A stretch of 62,211 bases of DNA from SZAS-103 sp038323475 (lineage in GTDB: Bacteria > Pseudomonadota > Gammaproteobacteria > Xanthomonadales > Xanthomonadaceae): assembly GCA_038323475.1 (NCBI GenBank), contig JBBQHA010000003.1:1-62211 (forward strand), written 5' to 3'. A model generated the notes under the pieces. The model saw only the letters and a list, made by a program, of their open reading frames with translations. It did not search any database and was not told the DNA's origin. The first letter of the stretch is position 1, and each line of letters begins with the position of its first letter. This document shows positions 25,561 to 35,544 of the stretch, piece by piece. Both the position numbers and the translations under genes were made by a program.

Positions 25561-26093
25561 GGCGACACCGTGCGCGGGGCCGGCATGCGCCACGCTTCGG
25601 CGCTGCGCACCAGCAGCGGAAATACGCATGTCCACACTGCGCCCAGCCCGATCAGCACGGTCGCTGCGGGCGCATCGAAATGCACCGCGCCGAGCCCGCG
25701 CGAAGCGCTCCAATACGCCAGCGGGCCGCCGATCGCGCCGAGCATCGCGGCCAGCGCATAGCGACGCTTGAGGAAGGCGAAGGAATGATTCAGCGTCAGC
25801 ACGAACGACGCCCAGATGCCGATGATCCATGCGGGTGCGAATTGCGCCGAAGGCCATGGTGCGCTGTAGTGCAGCCAGCCCATGCCGATCCACGCGCTGT
25901 CGACCAGCAGCCCGGTCAGCATCGCCAATGGAATCAGCCGCAGGTCGGCGCGCTGCTTGCCGCCGAATGCAAGCGTCAGCCCGATGAATGCGCCCGCAGC
26001 AATCACGCCAGCGAGTGTGGAGCCGCGCGCCGCACCGGCGACACTGACCAGCCACACCGCCTGGTAGCCGACCGCGTTCGCGAGTTTTTCCAT
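25557..26093 (-). CDS. DUF2878 family membrane protein
   Basis: Small integral membrane protein of 178 residues with about five hydrophobic segments. Its landmarks (FGGKQRADLRLI, LLVDSAWI, PAWIIGIWASFVLTLNHS) and its place between a Cfa-like gene and a DUF1295 gene match the DUF2878 family, which is found in this kind of lipid-modification cluster. Its ATG overlaps the last base of the upstream Cfa stop codon (TGATG) and its stop overlaps the next ATG, so translation is coupled on both sides. Function unknown; an accessory or scaffold role in lipid modification is a guess. Confidence 0.8.
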   Translation of the reverse strand: MEKLANAVGYQAVWLVSVAGAARGSTLAGVIAAGAFIGLTLAFGGKQRADLRLIPLAMLTGLLVDSAWIGMGWLHYSAPWPSAQFAPAWIIGIWASFVLTLNHSFAFLKRRYALAAMLGAIGGPLAYWSASRGLGAVHFDAPAATVLIGLGAVWTCVFPLLVRSAEAWRMPAPRTVSP

Positions 26094-27388
26094 CACGCGG
26101 CGACGCTGGCGTGGAGGGGAACGAACTGCGCCCGCCGGTTGCCGGGACGCGCGAACAGCATCTGCGCGGTACCTATCGAGCGCTCGATGAAGCCGCCCTC
26201 GCAGTAACACAGGTAGTACTCCCACATCCGCACAAAGCGCTCGTCGTAGCCGAGCGCGCGCACGTCGTCGAGTCGCGCGAGGAAGCGCTGCCGCCAGTGG
26301 TTCAGGGTGAGCGCATAGCTTGCGCCGATGTCTTCCAGGTTCAGCAGCCGCAGGTCGCTGGTCCGCGCGCTCGCATCGAGCATTGCGCTCACGCAGGGAA
26401 TGAAACTGCCCGGGAAGATGTGGCGCTTGATGAAGTCCACCGAGTCCAGCGCCTGCCGGTAGCGCGAATCCTCGATGGTGATCGCCTGGATCATTGCGAG
26501 TCCGTCCGGCTTGAGCAGGGACGCGCACTTCCCGAAGTACGTTTCCATGTACTGGTGGCCGATCGCTTCGATCATCTCGATCGATACCAGCTTGTCGTAG
26601 CCGCCGTCGAGGTCGCGGTAATCCTGCAACAGCAGCGTGATGCGATCCTGCAGTCCGGCGGCGGCGACGCGTTCGCTCGCGAGCGCATGCTGTTCGGCCG
26701 AAATCGTGGTGGTGGTCACGCGACAACCGAAATGCCTCGCCGCATGCAGCGCGAATCCGCCCCAGCCGGTGCCGATCTCGACGACATGGTCGGATGGCTG
26801 CAGGTCGAGCTTGCGGCAGATGCGATCGTTCTTGCGCCAGGACGCGTCTTCCAGCGACTCGGACGCAGCGGCGAAGATCGCCGAGGAGTACATCATGTTG
26901 TCGTCGAGAAAGAGCTTGAACAGGTCGTTGCCGAGGTCGTAGTGCGCGGCGATGTTGCGGCGGCTGCCAGTGCGGGTATTGCGGCGGAACTTGTGGAGCG
27001 CGCGCATCGCGATGCCGCCGAGGCGCGCGAGGCCGGTTTCCATGCCGTCGAGCAGGTCGCGGTTGCGCCCGAGCAGGCGCACCAGCGCGACCAGGTCGCT
27101 GCAGGTCCAGTGGCCGTCCATGTATGCCTCGCCGGCGCCGACGCTGCCGTTCATCGCGACCTGGCGATAGAACTCAGGCGAGCGCACGCTGACGTGGATC
27201 TGCAGCGGTTCGCGGCCGCTCATCGAGCCGAGCGTGGCCGATCCGAGCGCGTCGTGCAGCACCATGGTGCCGCCCTGCAGGCCACGCATGGTCTCGATCA
27301 GCCTGGCGCGCAGGCGGCGTTCGAATCCGGAAAACGCGACATGGGTGGAGGAAGCGGATGTGCCGAGGCTTTCTGCGGATGTGCTCAT
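26093..27388 (-). CDS. Cyclopropane-fatty-acyl-phospholipid synthase family protein
   Basis: Full-length SAM-dependent enzyme of the Cfa family, 431 residues. The N-terminal part includes the PLQIHVSVRSPEFYRQVAMNGSVGAGEAYMDG block of the lipid-binding domain; the catalytic part has NIAAHYDLGNDLFKLFLD, the SAM motif VEIGTGWGGFALHAA, VSIEMIEAIGH and a C-terminal YYLCYCEGGF. Cfa enzymes add a methylene group across cis double bonds of membrane phospholipids. The ATG at 27388 was chosen; the Shine-Dalgarno is weak. It follows DUF1365 by 80 bp and overlaps DUF2878 by 1 nt. Confidence 0.9.
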   Translation of the reverse strand: MSTSAESLGTSASSTHVAFSGFERRLRARLIETMRGLQGGTMVLHDALGSATLGSMSGREPLQIHVSVRSPEFYRQVAMNGSVGAGEAYMDGHWTCSDLVALVRLLGRNRDLLDGMETGLARLGGIAMRALHKFRRNTRTGSRRNIAAHYDLGNDLFKLFLDDNMMYSSAIFAAASESLEDASWRKNDRICRKLDLQPSDHVVEIGTGWGGFALHAARHFGCRVTTTTISAEQHALASERVAAAGLQDRITLLLQDYRDLDGGYDKLVSIEMIEAIGHQYMETYFGKCASLLKPDGLAMIQAITIEDSRYRQALDSVDFIKRHIFPGSFIPCVSAMLDASARTSDLRLLNLEDIGASYALTLNHWRQRFLARLDDVRALGYDERFVRMWEYYLCYCEGGFIERSIGTAQMLFARPGNRRAQFVPLHASVAA

Positions 27389-27468
27389 GTCGGTACTCGC
27401 TGGATGGGCAATCGGGCGGCTCGGCGGTCCGTTCGGGTCACGACCCCTGGACTCTCCAGGGCCACGCA

Positions 27469-28248
27469 TCACGGCATCGTCTGCCCGCGCTTGCCGTGGC
27501 CATGGAACGGGACGCCCTTCAACCACAAACGGAAGGCTTGCCAATAGATTGCCATTACTACCCGAGCACTCATCACGGGATAGTGAAGAAGTGCGCGCGC
27601 GAGTTGGGGGCCGTCCAGCGGGCGGCGTTCAAGGACGAGGGTCGCATCCATCTCGGTGTGCTCCCCGGCGCGCACGTCCATGTGGACGCGCAGGTGCTCG
27701 CCGGGTTCCTGGAAACGCCAGTCGTAGCCGCGCTCGAGCGGCATGAACGGGGAGACGGTGAATTCCTTGCGGAATTTCCAGCCATGCGTGTTGCCATGCG
27801 TGGCTGCCGTCGACAGTGGCAGGACGTAGGCGTGGCGTTCGTTCCAGGGGATGTTGCTGATCTCGGCGACGATCCACTCCAGCGTGGTTCGATCGGCCGC
27901 ATAGCCGTAGTAGAACACGACCGGATTGAAGCAATGCCCGAAGTAGCGCAGGTGCGCGAGCATGCGGATCGGGCCGACGGGACGCGTGCCCAGATTCTTC
28001 TCGACCGTGTCGCGCACCGCGGTGTCCAGCGGTATGGCCGGATCGCCGTGGTAGTCGCTGCGCCGGAACTCGGCGAGGTTGCGGCGGCCGACCGACCACA
28101 GCCAGCGGTCCTCGAACACGCGGCCGGTCTCGGCCAGGTCAAGGTACAGCATGAACATGCGGTAGCGGAAAGCATGCTCGCGCGGCACGCTGCGCCGGTG
28201 CCGCACCCATCCCGTGTAGATCGCGCTGTGCAGCGGGGCAGGGTTCAT
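27469..28248 (-). CDS. DUF1365 family protein
   Basis: The 259-residue protein begins SAIYTGWVRHRRSVPREHAFRYRMF and carries the family features LRYFGHCFNPVVFYY and EISNIPWNERHAYVLP. DUF1365 proteins occur almost always next to FAD-dependent amine-oxidase-like genes and Cfa genes, as here. The biochemical role is not established to my knowledge; lipid binding or transfer is a reasonable inference from context. Its ATG lies 64 bp downstream of the FAD oxidoreductase stop. Confidence 0.9.
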   Translation of the reverse strand: MNPAPLHSAIYTGWVRHRRSVPREHAFRYRMFMLYLDLAETGRVFEDRWLWSVGRRNLAEFRRSDYHGDPAIPLDTAVRDTVEKNLGTRPVGPIRMLAHLRYFGHCFNPVVFYYGYAADRTTLEWIVAEISNIPWNERHAYVLPLSTAATHGNTHGWKFRKEFTVSPFMPLERGYDWRFQEPGEHLRVHMDVRAGEHTEMDATLVLERRPLDGPQLARALLHYPVMSARVVMAIYWQAFRLWLKGVPFHGHGKRGQTMP

Positions 28249-28312
28249 CGCATCGCGCTGCGACGGCGGGTTGTCCGGCCGTCGCAGCTCTCATCGGACA
28301 AACTGGCTGGCT

Positions 28313-29563
28313 TCAGTGCCATTCCACGTCGAGCGCCTTGGCGACGCTCACCGAGCTGCGCAGACCGTCTTCGTGGAAACCGTAACGCCAGTAGGCGCCG
28401 CAGAACCAGGTGCGGCGCTGGCCATTGATTGCGACGCGGCGATTCTGCGCAGAAATGCTCGCGCTCGTGAACACCGGGTGCTGGTATTTCATGAACGCGA
28501 TGATCTTCGCCGGGTCGATGTCGTCGGTGCGGTTGAGCGACACGATCAGCGGCTCCGGTGCGTCCAGCGACTGCAGCGTGTTCATGTAGTAGCTGACCGT
28601 GCACTTGCCGCTGTCCTGCGCCGGCACGTAGGCGTTCCACGCGGCCCATGCCCTGCGGTTGCGCGGCAGCAGGCGCGCGTCCGTATGCAGGACGACGTCG
28701 TTGTTCTGGTAGGGGATCGCGCCGAGGATGCTGGTCTCCGCCTCGCTCGGGTCGGCCAGCATCGCGAGCGCCTGATCGCTGTGGCAGGCAATCACGACAT
28801 GGTCGAAGCGTTCCTCGCCGTCGTCGGTGACCAGGCGCACGTCGTCCTCGGTACGCAGGATGCGCAGCACCGGCGTCTCAAGGCGTTCCTGCACGTTCCA
28901 GTCCTTGCGCATCAGGTCGATGTAGCGCGACGACCCGCCGGTCACCGTGCGCCACTGCGGGCGCCCCTTGACCTGCAGCATCTGGTGGTTGCGCATGAAG
29001 CGCACCAGGTATTTCGCCGGGAAATTCATGATCTGCGTCGATGGCGACGACCATAGCGCGCTCACCATCGGTATCAGATGGTCCTCGACGAACAGCGGCG
29101 AATACTTCTGCTCGCGCAGGTAGTCGCCGATCGTCGGGCCGGCGCCTTCGATTTCCAGGATGTGGTGCGCTTCCTTGTAGAAGCGTTTGATCTCTCCCAT
29201 CATTTTCAGGAATTTCGGCGCGAGCAGGTTGCGCGGCTGCGCGAACAGGCCGCCGAGGCTGCCGGCGTTGTATTCCAGCCCGCTGCGCGCGTCCTGCACG
29301 GAGAAACTCATGTTGGTGGGCTGGGTGGGCACGCCCAGTTCGTCGAACAGTCGCTTCAACAGCGGATAATTCTCGTTGTTGTAGACGATGAAACCGGTGT
29401 CCACCGAGAACTCGCGGTTTTCCAGCACGACCTTGTGCGTATGCGTGTGGCCGCCGATGCGGGATTCCCGCTCGAACAACACGACTTCATTGTCCCGATC
29501 GCGCGCCAGCAACCATGCTGCTCCAAGCCCGGCGATTCCGCTGCCGACAACGGCGATCTTCAT
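28313..29563 (-). CDS. FAD/NAD(P)-binding amine-oxidase-like oxidoreductase
   Basis: Flavoprotein of 416 residues with the dinucleotide motif AVVGSGIAGLGAAWLLAR and the second Gly-rich strand ESRIGGHTHT at the N-terminus, and a C-terminal FAD contact region (AKALDVEWH end). It belongs to the protoporphyrinogen oxidase/phytoene desaturase-like group found with DUF1365 and Cfa genes. A role in oxidising or desaturating a modified acyl chain is plausible; related loci in Rhodobacter are linked to furan fatty acids. The ATG at 29563 starts the Rossmann fold directly; an in-frame ATG a few codons upstream is possible. Confidence 0.88.
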   Translation of the reverse strand: MKIAVVGSGIAGLGAAWLLARDRDNEVVLFERESRIGGHTHTHKVVLENREFSVDTGFIVYNNENYPLLKRLFDELGVPTQPTNMSFSVQDARSGLEYNAGSLGGLFAQPRNLLAPKFLKMMGEIKRFYKEAHHILEIEGAGPTIGDYLREQKYSPLFVEDHLIPMVSALWSSPSTQIMNFPAKYLVRFMRNHQMLQVKGRPQWRTVTGGSSRYIDLMRKDWNVQERLETPVLRILRTEDDVRLVTDDGEERFDHVVIACHSDQALAMLADPSEAETSILGAIPYQNNDVVLHTDARLLPRNRRAWAAWNAYVPAQDSGKCTVSYYMNTLQSLDAPEPLIVSLNRTDDIDPAKIIAFMKYQHPVFTSASISAQNRRVAINGQRRTWFCGAYWRYGFHEDGLRSSVSVAKALDVEWH

Positions 29564-29643
29564 GCCTCGATCCTCATGTCGCATCCCCTTCCAAGAACAG
29601 ACAGCGCATGCTCCCCCCGAGGCATGCGACCAGAGCGGGCATT

Positions 29644-30630
29644 TTATCCGGATTCCAGCCTCGCGCCGCGCATTGCGAGCGGTACCGGCTTGAGATCCCA
29701 GACCAGCCCGACCGCGGCCATCGCACGCAGCGTGTAGTAGGTAAGGTCGTATTCCCACCAGCGGAAGCCCTGCCGGGCCGAACCCGGAAAATGGTGGTGG
29801 TTGTTGTGCCAGCCCTCGCCGAACGTGATGATCGCCAGGAACCAGTTGTTGCGGCTGTTGTCGCGGGTCGCGAAACGCCGCGTACCCCAGCGATGCGCCA
29901 GCGAATTGATCGTGACGGTGCAGTGGAACAGCACGATCGTCGAAACGAAGAACCCCCAGACCAGAAGCTGCGGCCCGGACGTATGCAATCCCGGCGCATG
30001 CGCCTGCAGCAGATGGCCCAGTCCGAGCAGGGCCGCTGCCAGCGCGACCGGGACCAGCAGGTCGTAGCGGTCCAGCCAGCGCAGCTCCGGATACTTCATC
30101 AGGTCCGGGACCCTTGCATGTTCGGTCACGAACCCGCGCGGCGACATGAACCAGCCCATGTGGCTCCAGAACAGGCTGCGCGTGATCGGCGAATGCAGGT
30201 CGTGCTCGGTATCTGCGTTGCGATGGTGGTTGCGATGGTGCGCCGCCCACCACAGCGGCCCGCGCTGCACCGAGGCCGCGCCGAGCAGGGCGAACACGAA
30301 CTGCAGCACGCGCGAGGTCCGGAACGCCTTGTGCGAGAAATAGCGGTGGTAGAACGCGGTGATCGCGAACATGCGCACGCAGTACATCGCCAGCGCGACC
30401 CACAACGCAAACCACGAAAACCCCACCCAGAAGACGCCAATGCATGCCAGGTGCAGGCCGAGGAACGGAATCACGCGTACCCAGTCGACGCGATCGGCTT
30501 CCTGCAGGTCGTCGGTATCCACCGCGGCGGTATCGAACCAGCGCAGGAAGCCGCGCAGGACGCGCTGGACGATGCCCGGATCGGGTGCGGTGGTCGCTGG
30601 GTCGGTCTTCATGCGCGGGAGTGTCGCCAT
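29644..30630 (-). CDS. Membrane acyl-CoA/acyl-lipid desaturase
   Basis: Di-iron membrane desaturase of about 328 residues with the three histidine boxes HRYFSH, HHRNHH and HNNHHHF and about four hydrophobic segments. This is the delta-9 type, which puts a cis double bond into a saturated acyl chain and needs an electron donor. It is the first gene of the operon, so it would make the double bond that the Cfa-like enzymes modify. Start is uncertain: ATG 30630 or ATG 30612; both lack a strong Shine-Dalgarno. It diverges from the pseudouridine synthase gene, with about 100 bp between. Confidence 0.92.
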   Translation of the reverse strand: MATLPRMKTDPATTAPDPGIVQRVLRGFLRWFDTAAVDTDDLQEADRVDWVRVIPFLGLHLACIGVFWVGFSWFALWVALAMYCVRMFAITAFYHRYFSHKAFRTSRVLQFVFALLGAASVQRGPLWWAAHHRNHHRNADTEHDLHSPITRSLFWSHMGWFMSPRGFVTEHARVPDLMKYPELRWLDRYDLLVPVALAAALLGLGHLLQAHAPGLHTSGPQLLVWGFFVSTIVLFHCTVTINSLAHRWGTRRFATRDNSRNNWFLAIITFGEGWHNNHHHFPGSARQGFRWWEYDLTYYTLRAMAAVGLVWDLKPVPLAMRGARLESG

Positions 30631-30727
30631 GTCGCGGTGATTTCGGGGTGAATTGCGACGGATGCGCATGCAACTGCGTCGGCGATGCAGTCTGGCGTTT
30701 CCGTCCGCGCTTGGCCATGCTGCGTGC

Positions 30728-31495
30728 ATGCCACTACGTCCCGGACCGAATCACGCCCCGGCGCGCCGACATGGACTTGCCCGTGTCATGTCCAAGCTGG
30801 GCATCGCCTCGCGCACCGAGGCTGCGCGCTGGATCGAGGCCGGGCGCGTCGCGGTGAACGGGCGTTTGCAGCTCAATCCGGATTTCCCGACACTGCAGGG
30901 CAGCGACTGCATCGCGCTGGACGGGCATGAGATCGGCGCCGACGCGCGCGTCCACCTCATGCTCAACAAGCCGCGCGGCCTGGTCACGACGGTCAGCGAC
31001 GAGCATGGCCGCGACACCGTCTACCGTTGCCTCGACGGCGCATCGCTGCCATGGCTGATGCCGGTCGGTCGCCTCGACAAGGCCAGCGAAGGCCTGCTGT
31101 TGTTCTGCAACGATCCCGAATGGGCCGCGCGCATCACCGATCCTGCAATCGGTCCTGACAAGACCTATCACGTGCAAGTCGATGGCATCCCGGACGAAGC
31201 GCTGCTCGCGCGCCTGGTGGCCGGCATCGATTGCGACGGCGAGCGCATGGCCGCGAAGTCGGCGACCCTGTTGCGCCACGGCGCGAAGAACGCGTGGCTG
31301 GAAATTGTGCTCGACGAAGGCCGCAACCGCCAGATCCGGCGCCTGCTCGCATCGCAGGAGATCGGCGTGTTGCGCCTGATGCGCGTCGCGATCGGATCGC
31401 TGCGGCTTGGCGATCTTGCGAAAGGGAACTGGCGAATGCTCGACGAAGTCGAGGTTAGTGCGCTTGCAACGGCGGCCATGGCCCTGCAGCGTTGA
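30728..31495 (+). CDS. Pseudouridine synthase, RsuA/RluB/RluF family
   Basis: Converts a specific uridine of rRNA to pseudouridine. The 255-residue protein starts with an S4-like RNA-binding domain (ARVMSKLGIASRTEAARWIEAGRVAVNG), then MLNKPRGLVTTVSDEHGRDTV and the catalytic segment GRLDKASEGLLLF with the nucleophilic Asp, and ends with EGRNRQIRRLL. It belongs to the RsuA/RluB/RluE/RluF group; the target site cannot be assigned by eye, so no symbol is given. ATG 30728 keeps the whole S4 domain. It converges on accA with no gap: the two stop codons are adjacent at 31493-31498. Confidence 0.9.
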   Translation: MPLRPGPNHAPARRHGLARVMSKLGIASRTEAARWIEAGRVAVNGRLQLNPDFPTLQGSDCIALDGHEIGADARVHLMLNKPRGLVTTVSDEHGRDTVYRCLDGASLPWLMPVGRLDKASEGLLLFCNDPEWAARITDPAIGPDKTYHVQVDGIPDEALLARLVAGIDCDGERMAAKSATLLRHGAKNAWLEIVLDEGRNRQIRRLLASQEIGVLRLMRVAIGSLRLGDLAKGNWRMLDEVEVSALATAAMALQR

Positions 31496-32458
<963 letters not shown>

Positions 32459-32635
32459 GCGGATGGCGGCGGGCGCCGGCGACGGCGCGAGACGCGAAGG
32501 ATAGCCTGAGCGGCCGGATAGGGCGAGTCGCGGCCGGCGTTGGGTCGGGGACCGGGGCCCATCCCGGCCGCTGAAGCCGACGTCTTTTCCACTATGCTTG
32601 CCCGATCGCCAAGCACCGACCGAAGGTCAGTCTCC

Positions 32636-33583
32636 ATGTCGAAAGTGCCGCCACTGGGTCTCCACGAAAAGACCCTGATCATGCAGACGGTGACCTGGGT
32701 CAAGACGGTCAATGACGCCAAGCCGGCCGGCGCGCCGCCGAGCTATCCGAAGCAGGCGGACATCGAGAGTTCGGCCCTGTTCAAGCGCATCCGCCTGGGT
32801 CTGCCGCCGATGCCGTGGGCGCCGCCGACCCAACGCGGTTATCCGGCCTATGAGTTGATCGAGAACGCCCGCGGCCGGCACCGGGTGGTCCCGGACGGCG
32901 ATGTCGGCGCGACCGGCAACATCTGGCTCGATGGGGCGCAGTGGCGTCGCCGCGCCAGCGAAGCCGGCAGTCGCGTCCATTATTTGTCGTTCAGCCGCTG
33001 GCCGCTCGCCTACCGGCTATCCGCGCTGGATGCACCGCGCTGGTCCTCATTGCCTGCGGATCTGGACGATGGCTCCATCCACGACGTCGTGCGGTTTCCG
33101 GACGGCCGACTGGTGTCGAAGGAGCTCGTCCGCCGCACCCGCGACGACGTCGTGACCCAGTGGTGGCTGCAATGCCTTAGCCCGCTCAACGAATGCCTCT
33201 ATCTGCGGGGCGAGCGCCTGCCACTGGACGACCCGGACCATTTTCGCCCGACCCTCGTGCATCGCAGCGTCGATGGCATCGCGCGGGTGTTCGTCTGTCC
33301 GTTGCGGCAGGGTCCGACGCTGTTCTTCCCGCTGGTCACCGACCCGTGGACGCGCATCACGCGTTACGTGGCCCTGCGCAGCGACGCCGGCCACGATGTC
33401 GATGCGTGGTTGGCGCGTTTCGATGCCGGCGATTCGCCGCTGGATTTCCTACCGCGCGTCGGCGCCTGGCAGGTGTTCGAGATCGACGCCGAAGGCGAGC
33501 ATTGGTCTGCCTGGCGCACGGACCGGCGGGAGTGGTTGTTGCCGGTGGAAGCGGGTGAGACCAACGGCAATGGTTCCGGCTGA
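32636..33583 (+). CDS. Hypothetical protein
   Basis: The 315-residue product is soluble, rich in Arg, Trp and Asp, and has no signal peptide or membrane segment. I recognise no family. The start at 32636 (MSKVPPLGLHEKT) is preceded by a weak AAGG site; an in-frame ATG at 32594 would add 14 residues. It is the first gene of the accessory block that follows accA and is transcribed away from it. The interval 32459-32635 shows no other feature. Confidence 0.6.
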   Translation: MSKVPPLGLHEKTLIMQTVTWVKTVNDAKPAGAPPSYPKQADIESSALFKRIRLGLPPMPWAPPTQRGYPAYELIENARGRHRVVPDGDVGATGNIWLDGAQWRRRASEAGSRVHYLSFSRWPLAYRLSALDAPRWSSLPADLDDGSIHDVVRFPDGRLVSKELVRRTRDDVVTQWWLQCLSPLNECLYLRGERLPLDDPDHFRPTLVHRSVDGIARVFVCPLRQGPTLFFPLVTDPWTRITRYVALRSDAGHDVDAWLARFDAGDSPLDFLPRVGAWQVFEIDAEGEHWSAWRTDRREWLLPVEAGETNGNGSG

Positions 33584-33707
33584 CGATCCTTCTTCTCCAC
33601 TGCATCCGCGCACCCGCTCGCGCGGTCATCCTGGTGGTCGAGACGGCGGCGATCGTGCCGGCCGGGGACGGTTGAAAGTCGTGGTGCGTTCGCTGTCCGG
33701 TCGGCTG

Positions 33708-34721
33708 CTAGCGGTCATTGGCGCCAGCCGCAGGATCCGATGGCAGCAGCACCCTGAAGCAACTGCCTGCGTGACCGGGCGAAACGCAATGCACGGTGCC
33801 GCCGTGCGCCGCGGCGATCTGCCTGGCCAGGCTCAGGCCGAGGCCCACTCCACCGTCCCGCTCGCTGGTGCCGGGTAGCCGGTAGAACGGAGCGAAGACG
33901 TTTTCGTGTTCGTCTTCCGGAATGCCCGGGCCCTGGTCGACGACATCCAGTCGGATCGACGGCCCCGGAACGATATCGATCCGGACGACGACGGGCGTGT
34001 TGCCGCCGTGGCGACGGGCGTTCTCAAGCAGGTTGCGCACCATCCGTCGCAACAGGCGTGCATTGCCTGGCAGGCTCGCGGCCTGCGCCTCCAGTTGCGC
34101 GTCGAACAGGGCGCATTCCTCGGCGACCAGGCCAGTGAGATCGACATGATCCGCTGCGACATCGGCGTCGACGGCGGCGTCGAGCTTGCTGGCCAACAGG
34201 ATTTCGCCGACCAGCTGGTCGAGTTCGGCCATGTTGCGGAGGAGCTCATCGCGAACGTCCGGCGGCGCGCGATCCTGCAACAGTTCGACCGCCATCCGCA
34301 TCCTGGCCAGGGGCGAGCGCAGTTCATGCGACGCGTTGGCCAGCAGGTTCCTTTGCGCATCCACGAGCGCTTCGATGCGGCCGGCGGAGCGATTGAAGCT
34401 GATCGCCAGACTCGCAACCTCATCGTTGCCCTCGATCGCCACCCGCGTCGAGAGTTGCCCGGAACCCAGTGCATCCACGCTGATCTGCAACCGCTCCAGG
34501 CGCCGCATCAGGCGACGAACGATCGGAAATGCACCGATGGCCACGGTCAGCATCAGGAGCACGAGGATGAAGGCCATGCGAGGAGGGCCTTCGTGCGAAC
34601 CCGGTATGGCGTGCCACAGCAGGAACAGCAGCACGAACGCGATCAAGCTGACGAGCAGCGCCAGGTAGATGCGGACGTACAGCCGTTGCGGCCACGCGAT
34701 GCGATCCCGGGGACTATCCAT
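33708..34721 (-). CDS. Sensor histidine kinase (CpxA-like) with minimal periplasmic loop
   Basis: Membrane histidine kinase of 337 residues. Two transmembrane helices (about residues 10-35 and 45-65) are joined by only about a dozen periplasmic residues (HAIPGSHEGPPR). A HAMP domain follows, then the dimerisation box ANASHELRSPLARM with phospho-acceptor His132, the N-box NLLENARRHGG, and the G-boxes DQGPGIPEDE and GVGLGLSLARQI. The start overlaps the response regulator stop by 8 nt. The architecture and the neighbouring Spy/CpxP-like gene resemble the Cpx envelope-stress system, but CpxA has a large periplasmic sensor that is absent here. Confidence 0.9.
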   Translation of the reverse strand: MDSPRDRIAWPQRLYVRIYLALLVSLIAFVLLFLLWHAIPGSHEGPPRMAFILVLLMLTVAIGAFPIVRRLMRRLERLQISVDALGSGQLSTRVAIEGNDEVASLAISFNRSAGRIEALVDAQRNLLANASHELRSPLARMRMAVELLQDRAPPDVRDELLRNMAELDQLVGEILLASKLDAAVDADVAADHVDLTGLVAEECALFDAQLEAQAASLPGNARLLRRMVRNLLENARRHGGNTPVVVRIDIVPGPSIRLDVVDQGPGIPEDEHENVFAPFYRLPGTSERDGGVGLGLSLARQIAAAHGGTVHCVSPGHAGSCFRVLLPSDPAAGANDR

Positions 34722-35448
34722 GGGGAGTGAACGCGTCCTGGTTGCGGGCGAAGACGTACCCGACCCCGCGCACGGTGAGGATTCGCCGCGGCCGTTTCGG
34801 ATCTTCCTCGATCGCTGCGCGCAGCCTGCCGATGTGGACATCGATCGAACGGTCGAATGGTTCCAGTGCTTCCCTTTTCAGCAGATCCAGCAGTTGCTCG
34901 CGCGACAACACCCGTCCCGCGCGCTCAGCCAACATGACCAGCAGGTCGAACTGGTACGCCGTGATCGCGATATCACGCCCGCGCAGGCGCAAGGCACGCG
35001 CGTCGCGGTCGATCTCCAGCTCGCCGAAACGCAGCAAGCCGGGCGATTGCGCCGGCGCGGCCCGGAGACGCCGCAGGACGGCGCGCATGCGGGCCAGCAA
35101 TTCGCGTGGTTCGAACGGCTTGGCGACGTAATCGTCCGCGCCCAATTCCAGACCGACGACCCGGTCCATCGTGTCGCCCTTGGCCGTAAGCATCACGATC
35201 GGAACCGTGCCTGCCGCATGCGGCTGTGCGCGGATGCGGCGACAGACCTCCAGTCCATTGCCATCGGGCAACATGATGTCCAGCAGCACGACGGCGAACG
35301 GATCCGCGGAATCGACCGAGCAAAGAAGGTCGATGCCCATGGAGGCCGTCTCGGCGTGGACAACCGCGAAGTCGTTCTGCGCCAGGTAAACCGAAAGCAT
35401 GTCGGCGAGACGCTGGTCGTCATCGATGATCAGGACGCGTTGCGTCAT
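34714..35448 (-). CDS. OmpR/PhoB-family response regulator (CpxR-like)
   Basis: DNA-binding response regulator of 244 residues. The receiver domain has the acidic pocket IIDDD at 8-11, phospho-acceptor Asp57 in VVLLDIMLPDG, and MLTAKGD and GADDYVAKPF. The C-terminal winged helix ends with DVHIGRLRAAIEEDP and ILTVRGVGYVFA, the OmpR/PhoB signature. It overlaps the kinase gene by 8 nt, so the two form a pair. It probably controls the Spy/CpxP-like gene directly upstream, and perhaps envelope-quality genes elsewhere. Confidence 0.93.
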   Translation of the reverse strand: MTQRVLIIDDDQRLADMLSVYLAQNDFAVVHAETASMGIDLLCSVDSADPFAVVLLDIMLPDGNGLEVCRRIRAQPHAAGTVPIVMLTAKGDTMDRVVGLELGADDYVAKPFEPRELLARMRAVLRRLRAAPAQSPGLLRFGELEIDRDARALRLRGRDIAITAYQFDLLVMLAERAGRVLSREQLLDLLKREALEPFDRSIDVHIGRLRAAIEEDPKRPRRILTVRGVGYVFARNQDAFTPHG

Positions 35449-35544
35449 GCGTGTCGATCCGTCGGTGATTGGCCCGCCATCGACCGGGGATCGATCGGGC
35501 GAAGCGATACCGCAGACACTACATGCCGCGACCCGCCGCCGTCA

